DNA from: Enterobacter cloacae subsp. cloacae ATCC 13047 | GTDB lineage: Bacteria > Pseudomonadota > Gammaproteobacteria > Enterobacterales > Enterobacteriaceae | Assembly (NCBI RefSeq): GCF_000025565.1 | Contig: NC_014121.1 | Location: forward strand, 2,666,001 to 2,730,000 | DNA: 64,000 bases | Direction of reading: 5' to 3' | Shown: positions 55,821-64,000 of the stretch, one piece after another | Numbering within the stretch: position 1 is the first letter of the stretch | How the letters are laid out: every line of letters starts with the position of its first letter | Notes under the pieces: generated by a model | What the model was told of the DNA's origin: nothing | The model's database searches: none | Seen by the model: the letters and a program-made list of their open reading frames with translations, nothing else | Program-made: the position numbers and the translations under genes

Positions 55821-57875
55821 CTACGGCTTGCGCGCCACCGGCACATCAATACTCTTCAGAATATCGACAAATACTGACGGCTCCTCTTTGTTGAACAGCA
55901 GCCACACGCGATGACGCGCGCGGGTGATCGCCACGTACAGCAAACGCCGCTCTTCGGCATCCGGGAAATCCTCCGGTACCGGCAGTAATGCTTCTTCCAT
56001 CACCGACTCACGGGCAGGGGCCGGGAACCCATCGCTCCCCTCTTTCAGCCCGACCACAATGACGTAATCGGCCTGCTGGCCTTTGCTTGCGTGGATGGTC
56101 ATAAAATCAAGCTGCAGCTTCGGCCAGCGAGTCGCCGCCTTCTCCAGCGCCGCAGGTTTTAGATGGTGATAACGCGCCAGCACCAGAATACGTTCATCTG
56201 GCTTTGCGTAGCCGCTGAGTTTGTCCAGCAGCGGCTCAAGCTGGTCGTCCGCCAGCAGGGTTACGGCTTTTTTATCTCCCGCCCTCAGGCTATTAAGCGG
56301 CTTGGCCAGCTGATGGGGGTTCTGCTGAATAAAGCGGTTCGCAATTTCGCCAATTCGGGAGTTAAAGCGGTAGGTAGTATCCAGATCGCTGCGATCGCCT
56401 TCGCCAAAATAGTGATGGAACGCGGTGGTCAGTGAAAGCTGCGCGCCGCTAAAGCGGTAGATGGCCTGCCAGTCATCCCCTACGGCAAACAGAGAGGTAT
56501 GTTTATTTTGCGCCCGTAACGCCGAAAGCAGCGCGGCGCGCTGCGGAGAGATATCCTGGAACTCATCAACCAGAATGTGTTTCCACGGGCTGACAAAGCG
56601 CCCCTTCTCCAGAATGATGATGGCCTGATGGATCAGGCCTGAGAAGTCGACGGCGTTTTCCTCCTTCAGCGCTGTTTTCCAGGCTTTCAGCAGCGGCGCC
56701 ATCAGTTTGACCCGCTTTGAAAAAAGCGCGCGGATGTCCTCCGGCGCACTCTCAATCATCTCAGCCTGCGTTCCACCGTGCATGCGCATCAGGCTCACCC
56801 AGCGGTCGAGACGCGAGCCAAGCCGTCGCGCCAGCTTTTCATCCTGCCAGAAACTGCCTTCCGGCACGTCCCAGTTGAGCTCGTTTTCCAGCCATTGTCG
56901 CCACCCTTTCGCCTGCGCTTTTTTCTCGCTGCACTGCTGCCGCCACGCCTTAATAAACAGGGCCTGACGCGCCTGGGTGTCGTTTTCCAGTTTACTGATG
57001 GAAGGGACTTTTTTGCTGCCCTGCTGAATGATGTGCAGGGCAAGGGCATGGAAGGTTCGGGCGGTAATATCCCGGGTGTGCAAACGCTCCTGAATGCGTT
57101 CGTCCATCTCCTGCGCCGCCTTGCGACCAAACGCCAGCAGCAGGATCTGATCGGCGACGGCCTCGCCCGTTGTCAGCAACCACCCCGCCCGCGCGACCAG
57201 TACGGACGTTTTGCCGCTCCCGGCTCCCGCGAGCACCAGCAGCGATTGTTCGCCGTTAACCACGGCGCGAGCCTGGGCAGGATTCAGCGGCGACGACTCC
57301 ACCGTACTGAAGAAATCGGCATAGCGGGTGAGCATTTCGTCAGTCCACGCCTGGTTATGCGCCAGCCGGCTCTTGTCTGCGTCGCTCAGCCAGGCCTGAC
57401 ACTGTCGCCAGGCGTCACGGCAATTATCAAACTCATTGAGACGCGTCACCGGTAACGGCAGCGCCGTCAGCGCCTGCCTGATTTTTTGCTGCAGACCGGC
57501 GGTCTGCTGACGGGTCAGCCATGTTTGTTGGGCATTACTCTGCGCGATATCACTCAGCACCTGCTGCAGGACCTGTGCGGCTATCACGCTCATATCGTGA
57601 CTCCACTGCTGCCAGAGCTGGTTCAGATGATGATGAAAACGCTGGGTTTCGCCCCACTCCGTACCGTGAAGACGCACGACTTTATCTGCAGGGAGCACAA
57701 ACTCCAGTTCGCCCCATACCAGCCCGCGTTTGCAGTGGATGGCCAGGAGTTGATTGAACGGAATGAGGTATTCGTGGCGTTCACCGGAGACCTTTACTCC
57801 CGCGTTGAGGAGGACAACCTTGTCGTAAGGGTGTTGCGCCAGGCGTTTGCCCATTGAAGTTGCTTTCAGTTCCAT
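55821..57875 (-). CDS. helD: HelD, DNA helicase IV
   Basis: 684 residues, UvrD/Rep superfamily 1. N-terminal extension of about 190 residues, Walker A LAGAGSGKTSVLVAR (about 215), motif II LVDEFQDISPQR, motif III VGDDWQAIYRFSGA, motif VI YVAITRARHRVWLL. A 3'-5' helicase. Conserved next to yccF. Convergent with mgsA across a BIME. Confidence 0.95.
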   Translation of the reverse strand: MELKATSMGKRLAQHPYDKVVLLNAGVKVSGERHEYLIPFNQLLAIHCKRGLVWGELEFVLPADKVVRLHGTEWGETQRFHHHLNQLWQQWSHDMSVIAAQVLQQVLSDIAQSNAQQTWLTRQQTAGLQQKIRQALTALPLPVTRLNEFDNCRDAWRQCQAWLSDADKSRLAHNQAWTDEMLTRYADFFSTVESSPLNPAQARAVVNGEQSLLVLAGAGSGKTSVLVARAGWLLTTGEAVADQILLLAFGRKAAQEMDERIQERLHTRDITARTFHALALHIIQQGSKKVPSISKLENDTQARQALFIKAWRQQCSEKKAQAKGWRQWLENELNWDVPEGSFWQDEKLARRLGSRLDRWVSLMRMHGGTQAEMIESAPEDIRALFSKRVKLMAPLLKAWKTALKEENAVDFSGLIHQAIIILEKGRFVSPWKHILVDEFQDISPQRAALLSALRAQNKHTSLFAVGDDWQAIYRFSGAQLSLTTAFHHYFGEGDRSDLDTTYRFNSRIGEIANRFIQQNPHQLAKPLNSLRAGDKKAVTLLADDQLEPLLDKLSGYAKPDERILVLARYHHLKPAALEKAATRWPKLQLDFMTIHASKGQQADYVIVVGLKEGSDGFPAPARESVMEEALLPVPEDFPDAEERRLLYVAITRARHRVWLLFNKEEPSVFVDILKSIDVPVARKP

Positions 57876-57997
57876 ATCCAGCCGGATCCACGAAGAGATA
57901 ATTGCCTGATAGTTTAACTGCCAGTTTTAAGGTGCTCCAGCCTAAAAAAACGTTACAATCATTGGGCGTTAATTTTATCGAAAGGAAGTGAGGGTTT

Positions 57998-58444
57998 ATG
58001 CGTACCGTTCTGAATGTGTTGAATTTTGTGCTGGGCGGTTTTGCCACCACCCTTTCCTGGCTTTTTGCCACCCTGGTGAGCATCGTCCTGATTTTTACGC
58101 TTCCCCTGACCCGCTCCTGCTGGGAAATCACCAAACTCTCCTTTATCCCTTACGGGAATGAAGCGGTTCACGTTGACGAACTGAACCCGGAGAATAAAAG
58201 CGCGCTGATGAACACGGGCGGAACCGTGCTGAACATTCTGTGGCTGATTTTCTTCGGCTGGTGGCTGTGCGTAATGCATATTTTTGCCGGTATTGCGCAG
58301 TGCATCACAATCATTGGTATTCCGGTGGGGATCGCGAACTTTAAGATCGCCGCCATCGCTCTGTGGCCTGTCGGGCGCAGGGTAGTTCCGGTCGAAGTGG
58401 CCCAGGCGGCGCGTGAAGCGAATGCACGTCGTCGTTTTCAGTGA
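57998..58444 (+). CDS. yccF: YccF, inner-membrane protein
   Basis: 148 residues with two YccF domains, each with hydrophobic pairs: MRTVLNVLNFVLGGFATTLSWLF and GGTVLNILWLIFFGWWLCVMHIFAGIAQCITIIGIPVGIANFKIA. Function unknown. 19 bp before yccS, so probably cotranscribed. Confidence 0.93.
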   Translation: MRTVLNVLNFVLGGFATTLSWLFATLVSIVLIFTLPLTRSCWEITKLSFIPYGNEAVHVDELNPENKSALMNTGGTVLNILWLIFFGWWLCVMHIFAGIAQCITIIGIPVGIANFKIAAIALWPVGRRVVPVEVAQAAREANARRRFQ

Positions 58445-58463
58445 TTAAGGACTGGCCGCGTCT

Positions 58464-60626
58464 ATGCTAAGCCCACTGCTTCGCCGTTACACCTGGAACA
58501 GCTCCTGGCTCTATAACGTCAGGATTTTTATCGCACTTTGCGGCACGGTTGCGCTGCCGTGGTGGCTGAACGATGTCAAGCTCACCATTCCGCTCACGCT
58601 GGGGGTGGTTGCGGGAGCGCTGGCGGATCTCGACGATCGCCTTGCCGGGCGTCTGCGCAACCTGGTCATCACCCTTATCTGTTTTTTTATTGCCTCCGCG
58701 TCCGTGGAGTTGCTGTTCCCGTGGCCATGGCTGTTTGCATTAGGCCTTACGCTTTCCACCAGCGGGTTTATTTTGCTGGGTGGGCTGGGGCAGCGCTATG
58801 CCACCATCGCGTTTGGCGCCCTGCTGATTGCAATCTACACCATGCTGGGGGTGTCACTTTACGACCAATGGTATCAGCAGCCTGTACTGCTATTGCTGGG
58901 GGCCATCTGGTATAACCTGCTGACGTTAACCGGCCATCTGATCTTCCCGGTTCGTCCTCTGCAGGATAACCTTGCCAGAAGTTACGAGCAGTTGGCCCAC
59001 TATCTTGAGCTCAAATCCCGGCTGTTTGACCCGGATATCGAAGAGGAGAGCCAGGCTCCGCTCTACGATCTGGCTCTGGCGAACGGCCAGCTTGTCGCCA
59101 CGCTTAACCAGACAAAAGCGTCGCTGCTTACCCGGCTTCGCGGCGACCGTGGCCAGCGAGGGACGCGCAGAACGCTGCACTATTACTTTGCCGCTCAGGA
59201 TATTCATGAACGCGCCAGCTCGTCTCATGTTCAGTATGCGGCCCTGCGCGAGAAGTTTCGCTACAGCGACGTTATGTTCCGCTTCCAGCGTCTGCTTTCC
59301 ATGCAGTCCCAGGCGTGCCAGCAGCTGGCGCGCTCCATTCTGCTGCGCACGCCTTATCAACACGATCCACGCTTTGAACGCGTGTTCAGCCATCTTGATG
59401 CGGCAATTGACCGCGTGCGAGCCAGCGGAACGTCGCCGGAGCACATTAAAGCGTTGGGATTTTTGCTCAATAACCTGCGGGCGATTGATGCTCAGCTGGC
59501 AACGATTGAGTCTGAACAGGCCATGGCGCTGCCGGGCAATGAGGCAGACAGTCAGCTCGCGGATGACAGCGTGCACAGTTTTAGCGATATGTGGCTCCGG
59601 TTAAGCCGAAACTTTACGCCGGAATCCGCCCTGTTTCGCCATGCGGTACGCATGTCACTGGTGCTGTGCGTGGGTTACGCCTTTATCCAGATAACCGGTT
59701 TACATCACGGATACTGGATCCTGCTGACCAGCCTGTTCGTCTGCCAGCCGAACTATAACGCCACCCGACACCGCCTGGCGCTGCGTATTATCGGCACGCT
59801 GGTTGGGGTCGCAATCGGGCTACCGGTGCTCTATTTTGTGCCCTCGGTGGAAGGCCAGCTGATCCTCATCGTAATCACCGGGGTGCTGTTCTTCGCCTTT
59901 CGTAATGTGCAGTACGCCCACGCGACGATGTTCATCACCCTGCTGGTGCTACTCTGCTTTAATCTGCTGGGCGAAGGGTTTGAAGTCGCCCTGCCCCGCG
60001 TGATCGATACGCTGCTCGGCTGTGCCATCGCCTGGGCGGCAGTGAGTTTTATCTGGCCCGACTGGCGTTTTCGTAATTTGCCGCGCGTCCTGGACAGGGC
60101 GATGAATGCCAACTGCCGCTATCTGGATGCCATTCTTGAACAGTACCACCAGGGACGCGATAACCGTCTGGCTTACCGCATTGCCCGACGTGATGCGCAT
60201 AACAGCGATGCTGAACTGGCTTCCGTAGTCTCTAATATGTCAACGGAGCCGCGCGCCACGGCAGAAATTCGTGAAACGGCTTTCCGCCTGCTGTGCCTGA
60301 ACCATACCTTCACCAGCTATATCTCAACGCTCGGTGCCCACCGCGAAAAACTGACAAACCCGGGCATCCTTGCCTTGCTGGATGATGCTGTCTGCTATGT
60401 CGATGATGCGCTACATCACCGCCCAGCCGATCAACCGCGTGTCCAGCAGGCGCTGGATGAACTGGCTCAACGGATTGCGCATCTTGACCCAGGAAACGAC
60501 AGCAAAGCGCCGCTGGTTCTCCAGCAGATTGGTCTGCTTATCGCTCTGCTGCCAGAAATTTGCCGACTGCAACAGCAAATCGCTACCTGGAGGAGCGATT
60601 CTCCTGTGGCTCAGGCAGCGCATTAA
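58464..60626 (+). CDS. yccS: YccS, FUSC-family inner-membrane protein
   Basis: 720 residues. Two hydrophobic blocks (about 15-165 and 390-540) each followed by soluble parts, the FUSC/aromatic-acid-exporter architecture (YccS/YhfK type). Suggested efflux role, not proven. Start MLSPLLRRYTWNSSWLYNVRIF. The last 44 bp overlap the end of convergent sxy. Confidence 0.93.
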   Translation: MLSPLLRRYTWNSSWLYNVRIFIALCGTVALPWWLNDVKLTIPLTLGVVAGALADLDDRLAGRLRNLVITLICFFIASASVELLFPWPWLFALGLTLSTSGFILLGGLGQRYATIAFGALLIAIYTMLGVSLYDQWYQQPVLLLLGAIWYNLLTLTGHLIFPVRPLQDNLARSYEQLAHYLELKSRLFDPDIEEESQAPLYDLALANGQLVATLNQTKASLLTRLRGDRGQRGTRRTLHYYFAAQDIHERASSSHVQYAALREKFRYSDVMFRFQRLLSMQSQACQQLARSILLRTPYQHDPRFERVFSHLDAAIDRVRASGTSPEHIKALGFLLNNLRAIDAQLATIESEQAMALPGNEADSQLADDSVHSFSDMWLRLSRNFTPESALFRHAVRMSLVLCVGYAFIQITGLHHGYWILLTSLFVCQPNYNATRHRLALRIIGTLVGVAIGLPVLYFVPSVEGQLILIVITGVLFFAFRNVQYAHATMFITLLVLLCFNLLGEGFEVALPRVIDTLLGCAIAWAAVSFIWPDWRFRNLPRVLDRAMNANCRYLDAILEQYHQGRDNRLAYRIARRDAHNSDAELASVVSNMSTEPRATAEIRETAFRLLCLNHTFTSYISTLGAHREKLTNPGILALLDDAVCYVDDALHHRPADQPRVQQALDELAQRIAHLDPGNDSKAPLVLQQIGLLIALLPEICRLQQQIATWRSDSPVAQAAH

Positions 60627-61209
60627 ACCACTCCGTCAGCTCCCGGCGAATTTCCGCCGGGAGTGCCGCTTCATGCAGGCCCTCAATCGCCCCTTCCAGG
60701 GCAAACAGTACTTTAATACTGAGCGCTTTATTCTTTGCCCGCAGCTTTAGCCAGCTCGTTCTGGCTCCCAGCGACCGGAGGGTATCTTCGTTGGTAATCC
60801 CGGCTTCACAGAGCAGGACTTCCAGCTGAAAAGTCAGGTTGGGCAGATCCTTTAGCCGGTTTCGCTGGTAGCGTTGTATGCGCTCTTTACGCGCGGCATT
60901 AAGCGCGTAAGAGGAAAGCTGAAGCAGCCGCTCCCTGTCCTGCCAGAGACCGTCATCCACACGATAATAGTTGAGAAGGATCGGCCGGCCGCGTTTCATT
61001 AAGGTCAAAAATGAGGATCCGTTTTTTACACAGTACTTCGCACTTTCCTCACAGGCGCGAAGGTAAAGCTCACCGTCTGACACCATGGCAAACACCGCCT
61101 CATCGACGGCCAGGGTATAGCCACCAAAAAGCGCACGATGATGAATTTCTCCTAATGGAGAGAGGTATTCCTGGGATTTATAAATCCGTTCATAAGATAT
61201 CTTTTTCAT
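60583..61209 (-). CDS. sxy: Sxy (TfoX), competence regulator
   Basis: 208 residues: TfoX N domain (about 10-105, HRALFGGYTLAVDEAVFAMVSDGELYLRA) and TfoX C domain (about 115-200, LPNLTFQLEVLLCEAGITNEDTLRSLGA). With CRP it activates CRP-S competence promoters. Position between yccS and sulA matches E. coli. Confidence 0.94.
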   Translation of the reverse strand: MKKISYERIYKSQEYLSPLGEIHHRALFGGYTLAVDEAVFAMVSDGELYLRACEESAKYCVKNGSSFLTLMKRGRPILLNYYRVDDGLWQDRERLLQLSSYALNAARKERIQRYQRNRLKDLPNLTFQLEVLLCEAGITNEDTLRSLGARTSWLKLRAKNKALSIKVLFALEGAIEGLHEAALPAEIRRELTEWFNALPEPQENRSSR

Positions 61210-61386
61210 GATATTTCCATTAAAAATCAGATATTAACGACGACATTTCTTACTAACGGATCCGTTAACAGGAAAATAGGCAACTTATTGCCGATGAGCA
61301 AGATGATTTTTTCAGGTTCGCCAGGAATGAATGAATTTTGCGAGTCGCTTTCCGAAATTGAGGTTGATCTTTATGCATACAGGGGT

Positions 61387-61406
61387 TACTGTATATTCAT
61401 ACAGTA
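61387..61406. promoter_or_regulatory. LexA box of sulA
   Basis: TACTGTATATTCATACAGTA is almost the ideal LexA operator (TACTGTATATATATACAGTA), 20 bp before the sulA ATG, showing tight SOS control. Confidence 0.97.
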
Positions 61407-61426
61407 ACTACAGGGCTGGAATGATT

Positions 61427-61936
61427 ATGTACACTTCAGGCTATGCAAATCGCTCAACATCTTTCTCTTCTACCGCTGGCGATGTCGCACAGAACGCCGT
61501 CGGGCGTGTTTCGACAGGGCTTATCAGTGAAGTGGTTTATCGTGAAGACCAGCCCCTGTTGACCCAACTTCTGTTACTGCCGCTCTTGCAGCAGCTTGGT
61601 CAGCAATCGCGCTGGCAGCTCTGGCTGACGCCGCAGCAGAAACTGAGCCGGGAATGGGTTCAGTCTGCAGGCCTGCCGCTGACGAAGGTCATGCAAATTA
61701 ACCAACTCTCTCCTTGCGATACGGTTGAGTCGATGATCCGGGCATTACGTACAGGGAATTACAGCGTGGTGATTGGATGGTTATCAGACGAATTGACGGA
61801 GCAGGAACATTTTCGCCTCACCGAAGCGGCAGAAGAAGGCAATGCGATCGGCTTTATCATGCGCCCGGTTCGCCAGGATTCTTACCGCAGAGGACAACTT
61901 TCTGGGCTAAAAATTCACTCAAATTTGTATCACTGA
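61427..61936 (+). CDS. sulA: SulA, SOS cell-division inhibitor
   Basis: 169 residues, same length as E. coli. [61 protein letters not shown], and the Lon-recognised C-terminal [12 protein letters not shown]. Binds FtsZ and blocks septation. The ATG at 61427 is set by homology; a longer frame passes through the LexA box. The stretch after GDVAQNAV differs most from E. coli. Confidence 0.96.
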   Translation: MYTSGYANRSTSFSSTAGDVAQNAVGRVSTGLISEVVYREDQPLLTQLLLLPLLQQLGQQSRWQLWLTPQQKLSREWVQSAGLPLTKVMQINQLSPCDTVESMIRALRTGNYSVVIGWLSDELTEQEHFRLTEAAEEGNAIGFIMRPVRQDSYRRGQLSGLKIHSNLYH

Positions 61937-62290
61937 ACAAATTTAAGAGTTTTCCTGGAATTTTTTTCGACCTTAAGATGCGCTTTTAGTTCCATCGTCC
62001 AAAACGGCGGCAAGGCTTGTCTGGTGCGGTTCTTCTTAATTTTATTGCACAAATTTCGTTCAGAAATTGTTAAATAATCGGTATACGGAACTTTTTTTTT
62101 CATATGCCTGACGGACTTCACACTTGTAAGTTTTCAGCTACGTTGTAGACTTTACATCGCCAGGGGTGCTCGGCCTAAGCCGAAGATATCGGTAGATTTA
62201 TATTTGACCACGCCCCCCGGTGAAGGATTTAACCGTGATTCTCGATTGAGATTTTCATGGCGAATTTTGGATGATAACGAGGCGCAAAAA
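61937..62290 (+). promoter_or_regulatory. sulA-ompA spacer with ompA promoter and long 5' leader
   Basis: The segment from about 62125 (ACTTGTAAGTTTTCAGCTACG) to the ATG parallels the E. coli ompA promoter and 130-nt leader, known for mRNA stability. The leader hairpin TCGGC...GCCGA (62170-62183) and the stretch GATAACGAGGCGCAAAAA before the ATG are kept, the latter being the Hfq/MicA small-RNA target zone in E. coli. Exact start site not determined. Confidence 0.8.
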
Positions 62291-63346
62291 ATGAAAAAGA
62301 CAGCTATCGCGATTGCAGTGGCACTGGCTGGCTTCGCTACCGTAGCGCAGGCCGCTCCGAAAGATAATACCTGGTATGCAGGTGGTAAACTGGGCTGGTC
62401 TCAGTTCCATGACACCGGCTGGTACAACAGCGCAAACAACAATGATGGCCCGACTCACGAGAGCCAGCTTGGTGCAGGTGCGTTCGGTGGCTATCAGGTT
62501 AACCCGTATGTTGGCTTTGAAATGGGTTACGACTGGTTAGGTCGTATGCCTTACAAAGGCAACGAAACCAATGGCGCTTTCAAAGCTCAGGGCGTTCAGC
62601 TGACTGCTAAACTGGGTTACCCAGTAACTGACGATCTGGACGTGTACACCCGTCTGGGCGGCATGGTATGGCGCGCTGACTCCAGCAACAGCAACGCTGG
62701 CGACGACCACGACACTGGTGTTTCCCCAGTATTCGCTGGTGGCGTAGAGTGGGCTATGACCCGTGATATCGCTACCCGTCTGGAATACCAGTGGGTTAAC
62801 AACATCGGTGACGGTGCTACCGTTGGTGTTCGTCCAGACAACGGCATGCTGAGCGTAGGTGTTTCCTACCGCTTCGGCCAGCAGGAAGATGCAGCACCAG
62901 TTGTTGCTCCAGCGCCGGCTCCAGCTCCAGAAGTACAGACCAAGCACTTCACTCTGAAGTCTGACGTTCTGTTCAACTTCAACAAAGCGACCCTGAAACC
63001 AGAAGGTCAGCAGGCACTGGATCAGCTGTACACCCAGCTGAGCAACCTGGATCCTAAAGACGGTTCTGTAGTGGTTCTGGGCTTCACCGACCGTATCGGT
63101 TCTGACGCTTACAACCAGAAACTGTCTGAGAAACGTGCTCAGTCTGTTGTTGATTACCTGATCTCTAAAGGTATCCCAGCTAACAAGATCTCCCCACGTG
63201 GTATGGGCGAATCTAACCCAGTTACTGGCAACACCTGTGACAACGTTAAAGCTCGCGCTGCTCTGATCGACTGCCTGGCACCAGATCGTCGCGTAGAGAT
63301 CGAAGTTAAAGGCGTTAAAGACGTTGTAACTCAGCCAGCGGCTTAA
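62291..63346 (+). CDS. ompA: OmpA, major outer-membrane protein
   Basis: 351 residues. Signal peptide [21 protein letters not shown], eight-stranded barrel (about 22-195, [22 protein letters not shown]), Ala-Pro linker [11 protein letters not shown], and OmpA-like peptidoglycan-binding domain with [20 protein letters not shown] and two Cys. Codon use is strongly optimised for high expression (AAA, CTG, GGT), unlike neighbouring genes. A strong terminator follows. Confidence 0.98.
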   Translation: MKKTAIAIAVALAGFATVAQAAPKDNTWYAGGKLGWSQFHDTGWYNSANNNDGPTHESQLGAGAFGGYQVNPYVGFEMGYDWLGRMPYKGNETNGAFKAQGVQLTAKLGYPVTDDLDVYTRLGGMVWRADSSNSNAGDDHDTGVSPVFAGGVEWAMTRDIATRLEYQWVNNIGDGATVGVRPDNGMLSVGVSYRFGQQEDAAPVVAPAPAPAPEVQTKHFTLKSDVLFNFNKATLKPEGQQALDQLYTQLSNLDPKDGSVVVLGFTDRIGSDAYNQKLSEKRAQSVVDYLISKGIPANKISPRGMGESNPVTGNTCDNVKARAALIDCLAPDRRVEIEVKGVKDVVTQPAA

Positions 63347-63360
63347 GTTATCGTCTTATA

Positions 63361-63387
63361 AAAAAACCCCGCCATGCGGGGTTTTTT
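63361..63387. terminator. Terminator of ompA
   Basis: AAAAAACCCCGC-CAT-GCGGGGTTTTTT; symmetrical runs allow it to serve convergent matP as well. Confidence 0.95.
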
Positions 63388-63409
63388 ATTATCTGAAGAA
63401 ACTCAAAAG

Positions 63410-63862
63410 TTATTTTTTACCCAGCAGCGCCTGAAGATCGTTCTTCAGCGTAGACATCTGGTTGGCGTATTTCTCTTTATGCTCGGCATCTTCAATCAAC
63501 TGCACCACCGTTTCTGACAACGTTTTTCCCCGCCGTTGCGCAAGCCCTGCAAGACGCTGCCAGACCATGAATTCCAGGTCGATGGATTTTTTACGGGTGT
63601 GCTGATGCTCAGCATTAAAATGCCGTTTGCGTCGTGCACGGATAGTTTGCTTCATCCGGTTCAACAGTGCCGGATTGATATGTTTCTCAATCCAGCCATT
63701 CACCTGTACCGGTTCATTTTCGAGGGTCAGCAAAATATCCACGGCCTCTTGTGCGGCGCTGGCTTCGATGTAGCAGGTAATCAGCTCCCCTTCTCGGTGC
63801 TTTTTGACCAGGTACTTCCATTTCCAGCCGCTTTCGAGATTTTCCAGTTGTTGATATTTCAT
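63410..63862 (-). CDS. matP: MatP, Ter macrodomain organiser
   Basis: 150 residues. [41 protein letters not shown], then the ribbon-helix-helix region [34 protein letters not shown] (about 90-125) and a C-terminal coiled coil. Binds matS sites in the terminus region and contacts the divisome through ZapB. No clear matS sequence was seen in this window. Convergent with ompA. Confidence 0.95.
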   Translation of the reverse strand: MKYQQLENLESGWKWKYLVKKHREGELITCYIEASAAQEAVDILLTLENEPVQVNGWIEKHINPALLNRMKQTIRARRKRHFNAEHQHTRKKSIDLEFMVWQRLAGLAQRRGKTLSETVVQLIEDAEHKEKYANQMSTLKNDLQALLGKK

Positions 63863-64000
63863 TGCGATCTCAGTGTTACCACGTAACTCTGTTCAGAATA
63901 TCAGTTTTTTAGCAATCTGCTGAAAAGAAATCATATCCTGTGAAGCGTTGCAGGCGATTCGCTTCCCGAAAACCCCAATCCTGCTTGGGAAGAGCCCCCC
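63863..64000. other. Upstream region of matP at the window edge
   Basis: 138 bp. Holds the matP ribosome-binding site and presumably its promoter; no coding frame recognised. In E. coli the divergent protease-like gene ycbZ follows, and its start would lie beyond the window. Confidence 0.5.

Overview
The window looks like the chromosome of an enterobacterium close to Enterobacter, Lelliottia or Klebsiella. Both ends follow Escherichia coli gene order around 22-24 min: rutR-rutABCDEFG, ymdF, wrbA-yccJ and agp on the left; serT, yccA, tusE, acyP, rlmI, hspQ, yccU, csgI, mgsA, helD, yccF, yccS, sxy, sulA, ompA and matP on the right. Proteins at both ends closely resemble the E. coli ones as I remember them. 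Between agp and yccA lies about 40 kb of catabolic and accessory DNA that E. coli K-12 lacks at this place. Genus assignment is inference.

Layout. 1-6.2 kb: pyrimidine-ring degradation (rut) with its repressor gene cut by the window edge. 6.2-9.9 kb: DMT transporter, ymdF, wrbA-yccJ, agp. 10-13.1 kb: two HxlR-regulator/short-chain-dehydrogenase pairs and a DedA protein. 13.3-14.5 kb: an M-box-like leader and a short MgtE magnesium transporter. 14.5-25.8 kb: beta-1,4-galactan (pectic galactan) locus: LacI-type regulator, LamB-like porin, stand-alone PTS EIIB, GH42 beta-galactosidase, GH53 endogalactanase, and an ABC importer with its ATPase gene divergent. 25.8-45.5 kb: a contiguous purine-catabolic (hpx/guaD) block. 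45.5-48.9 kb: two identical tRNA-Ser(UGA) genes about 3.2 kb apart bracketing a metal-chelate-type ABC transporter operon behind a Zur-box-like palindrome. 49-64 kb: an OppA/MppA-like binding protein, then conserved core genes.

How the genes fit together. Rut strips nitrogen from uracil. The hpx block covers guanine deamination (GuaD), (hypo)xanthine oxidation (HpxDE), urate to S-allantoin (HpxO, HpxT, HpxQ), racemisation (HpxA), allantoinase (HpxB), allantoate amidohydrolase (HpxK), ureidoglycine aminotransferase (HpxJ) and oxalurate/oxamate steps (HpxWXYZ), with an NCS1 permease and a polar-solute ABC importer. Sigma-54 -24/-12 elements stand before rutA, hpxQ, hpxO, the ABC-hpxJK operon, hpxW and hpxC, and three NtrC-like 17-mers accompany them, so nitrogen limitation probably drives both pathways.

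Most notable: hpxW carries an in-frame TAA and hpxJ a one-base deletion near its start, so two steps of the late pathway look broken unless these are sequence errors. Other leads are the tRNA-bracketed, apparently zinc-regulated transporter, the orphan EIIB in the galactan locus, and several recurring operator-like motifs. I saw no prophage, IS element, integrase or CRISPR array.
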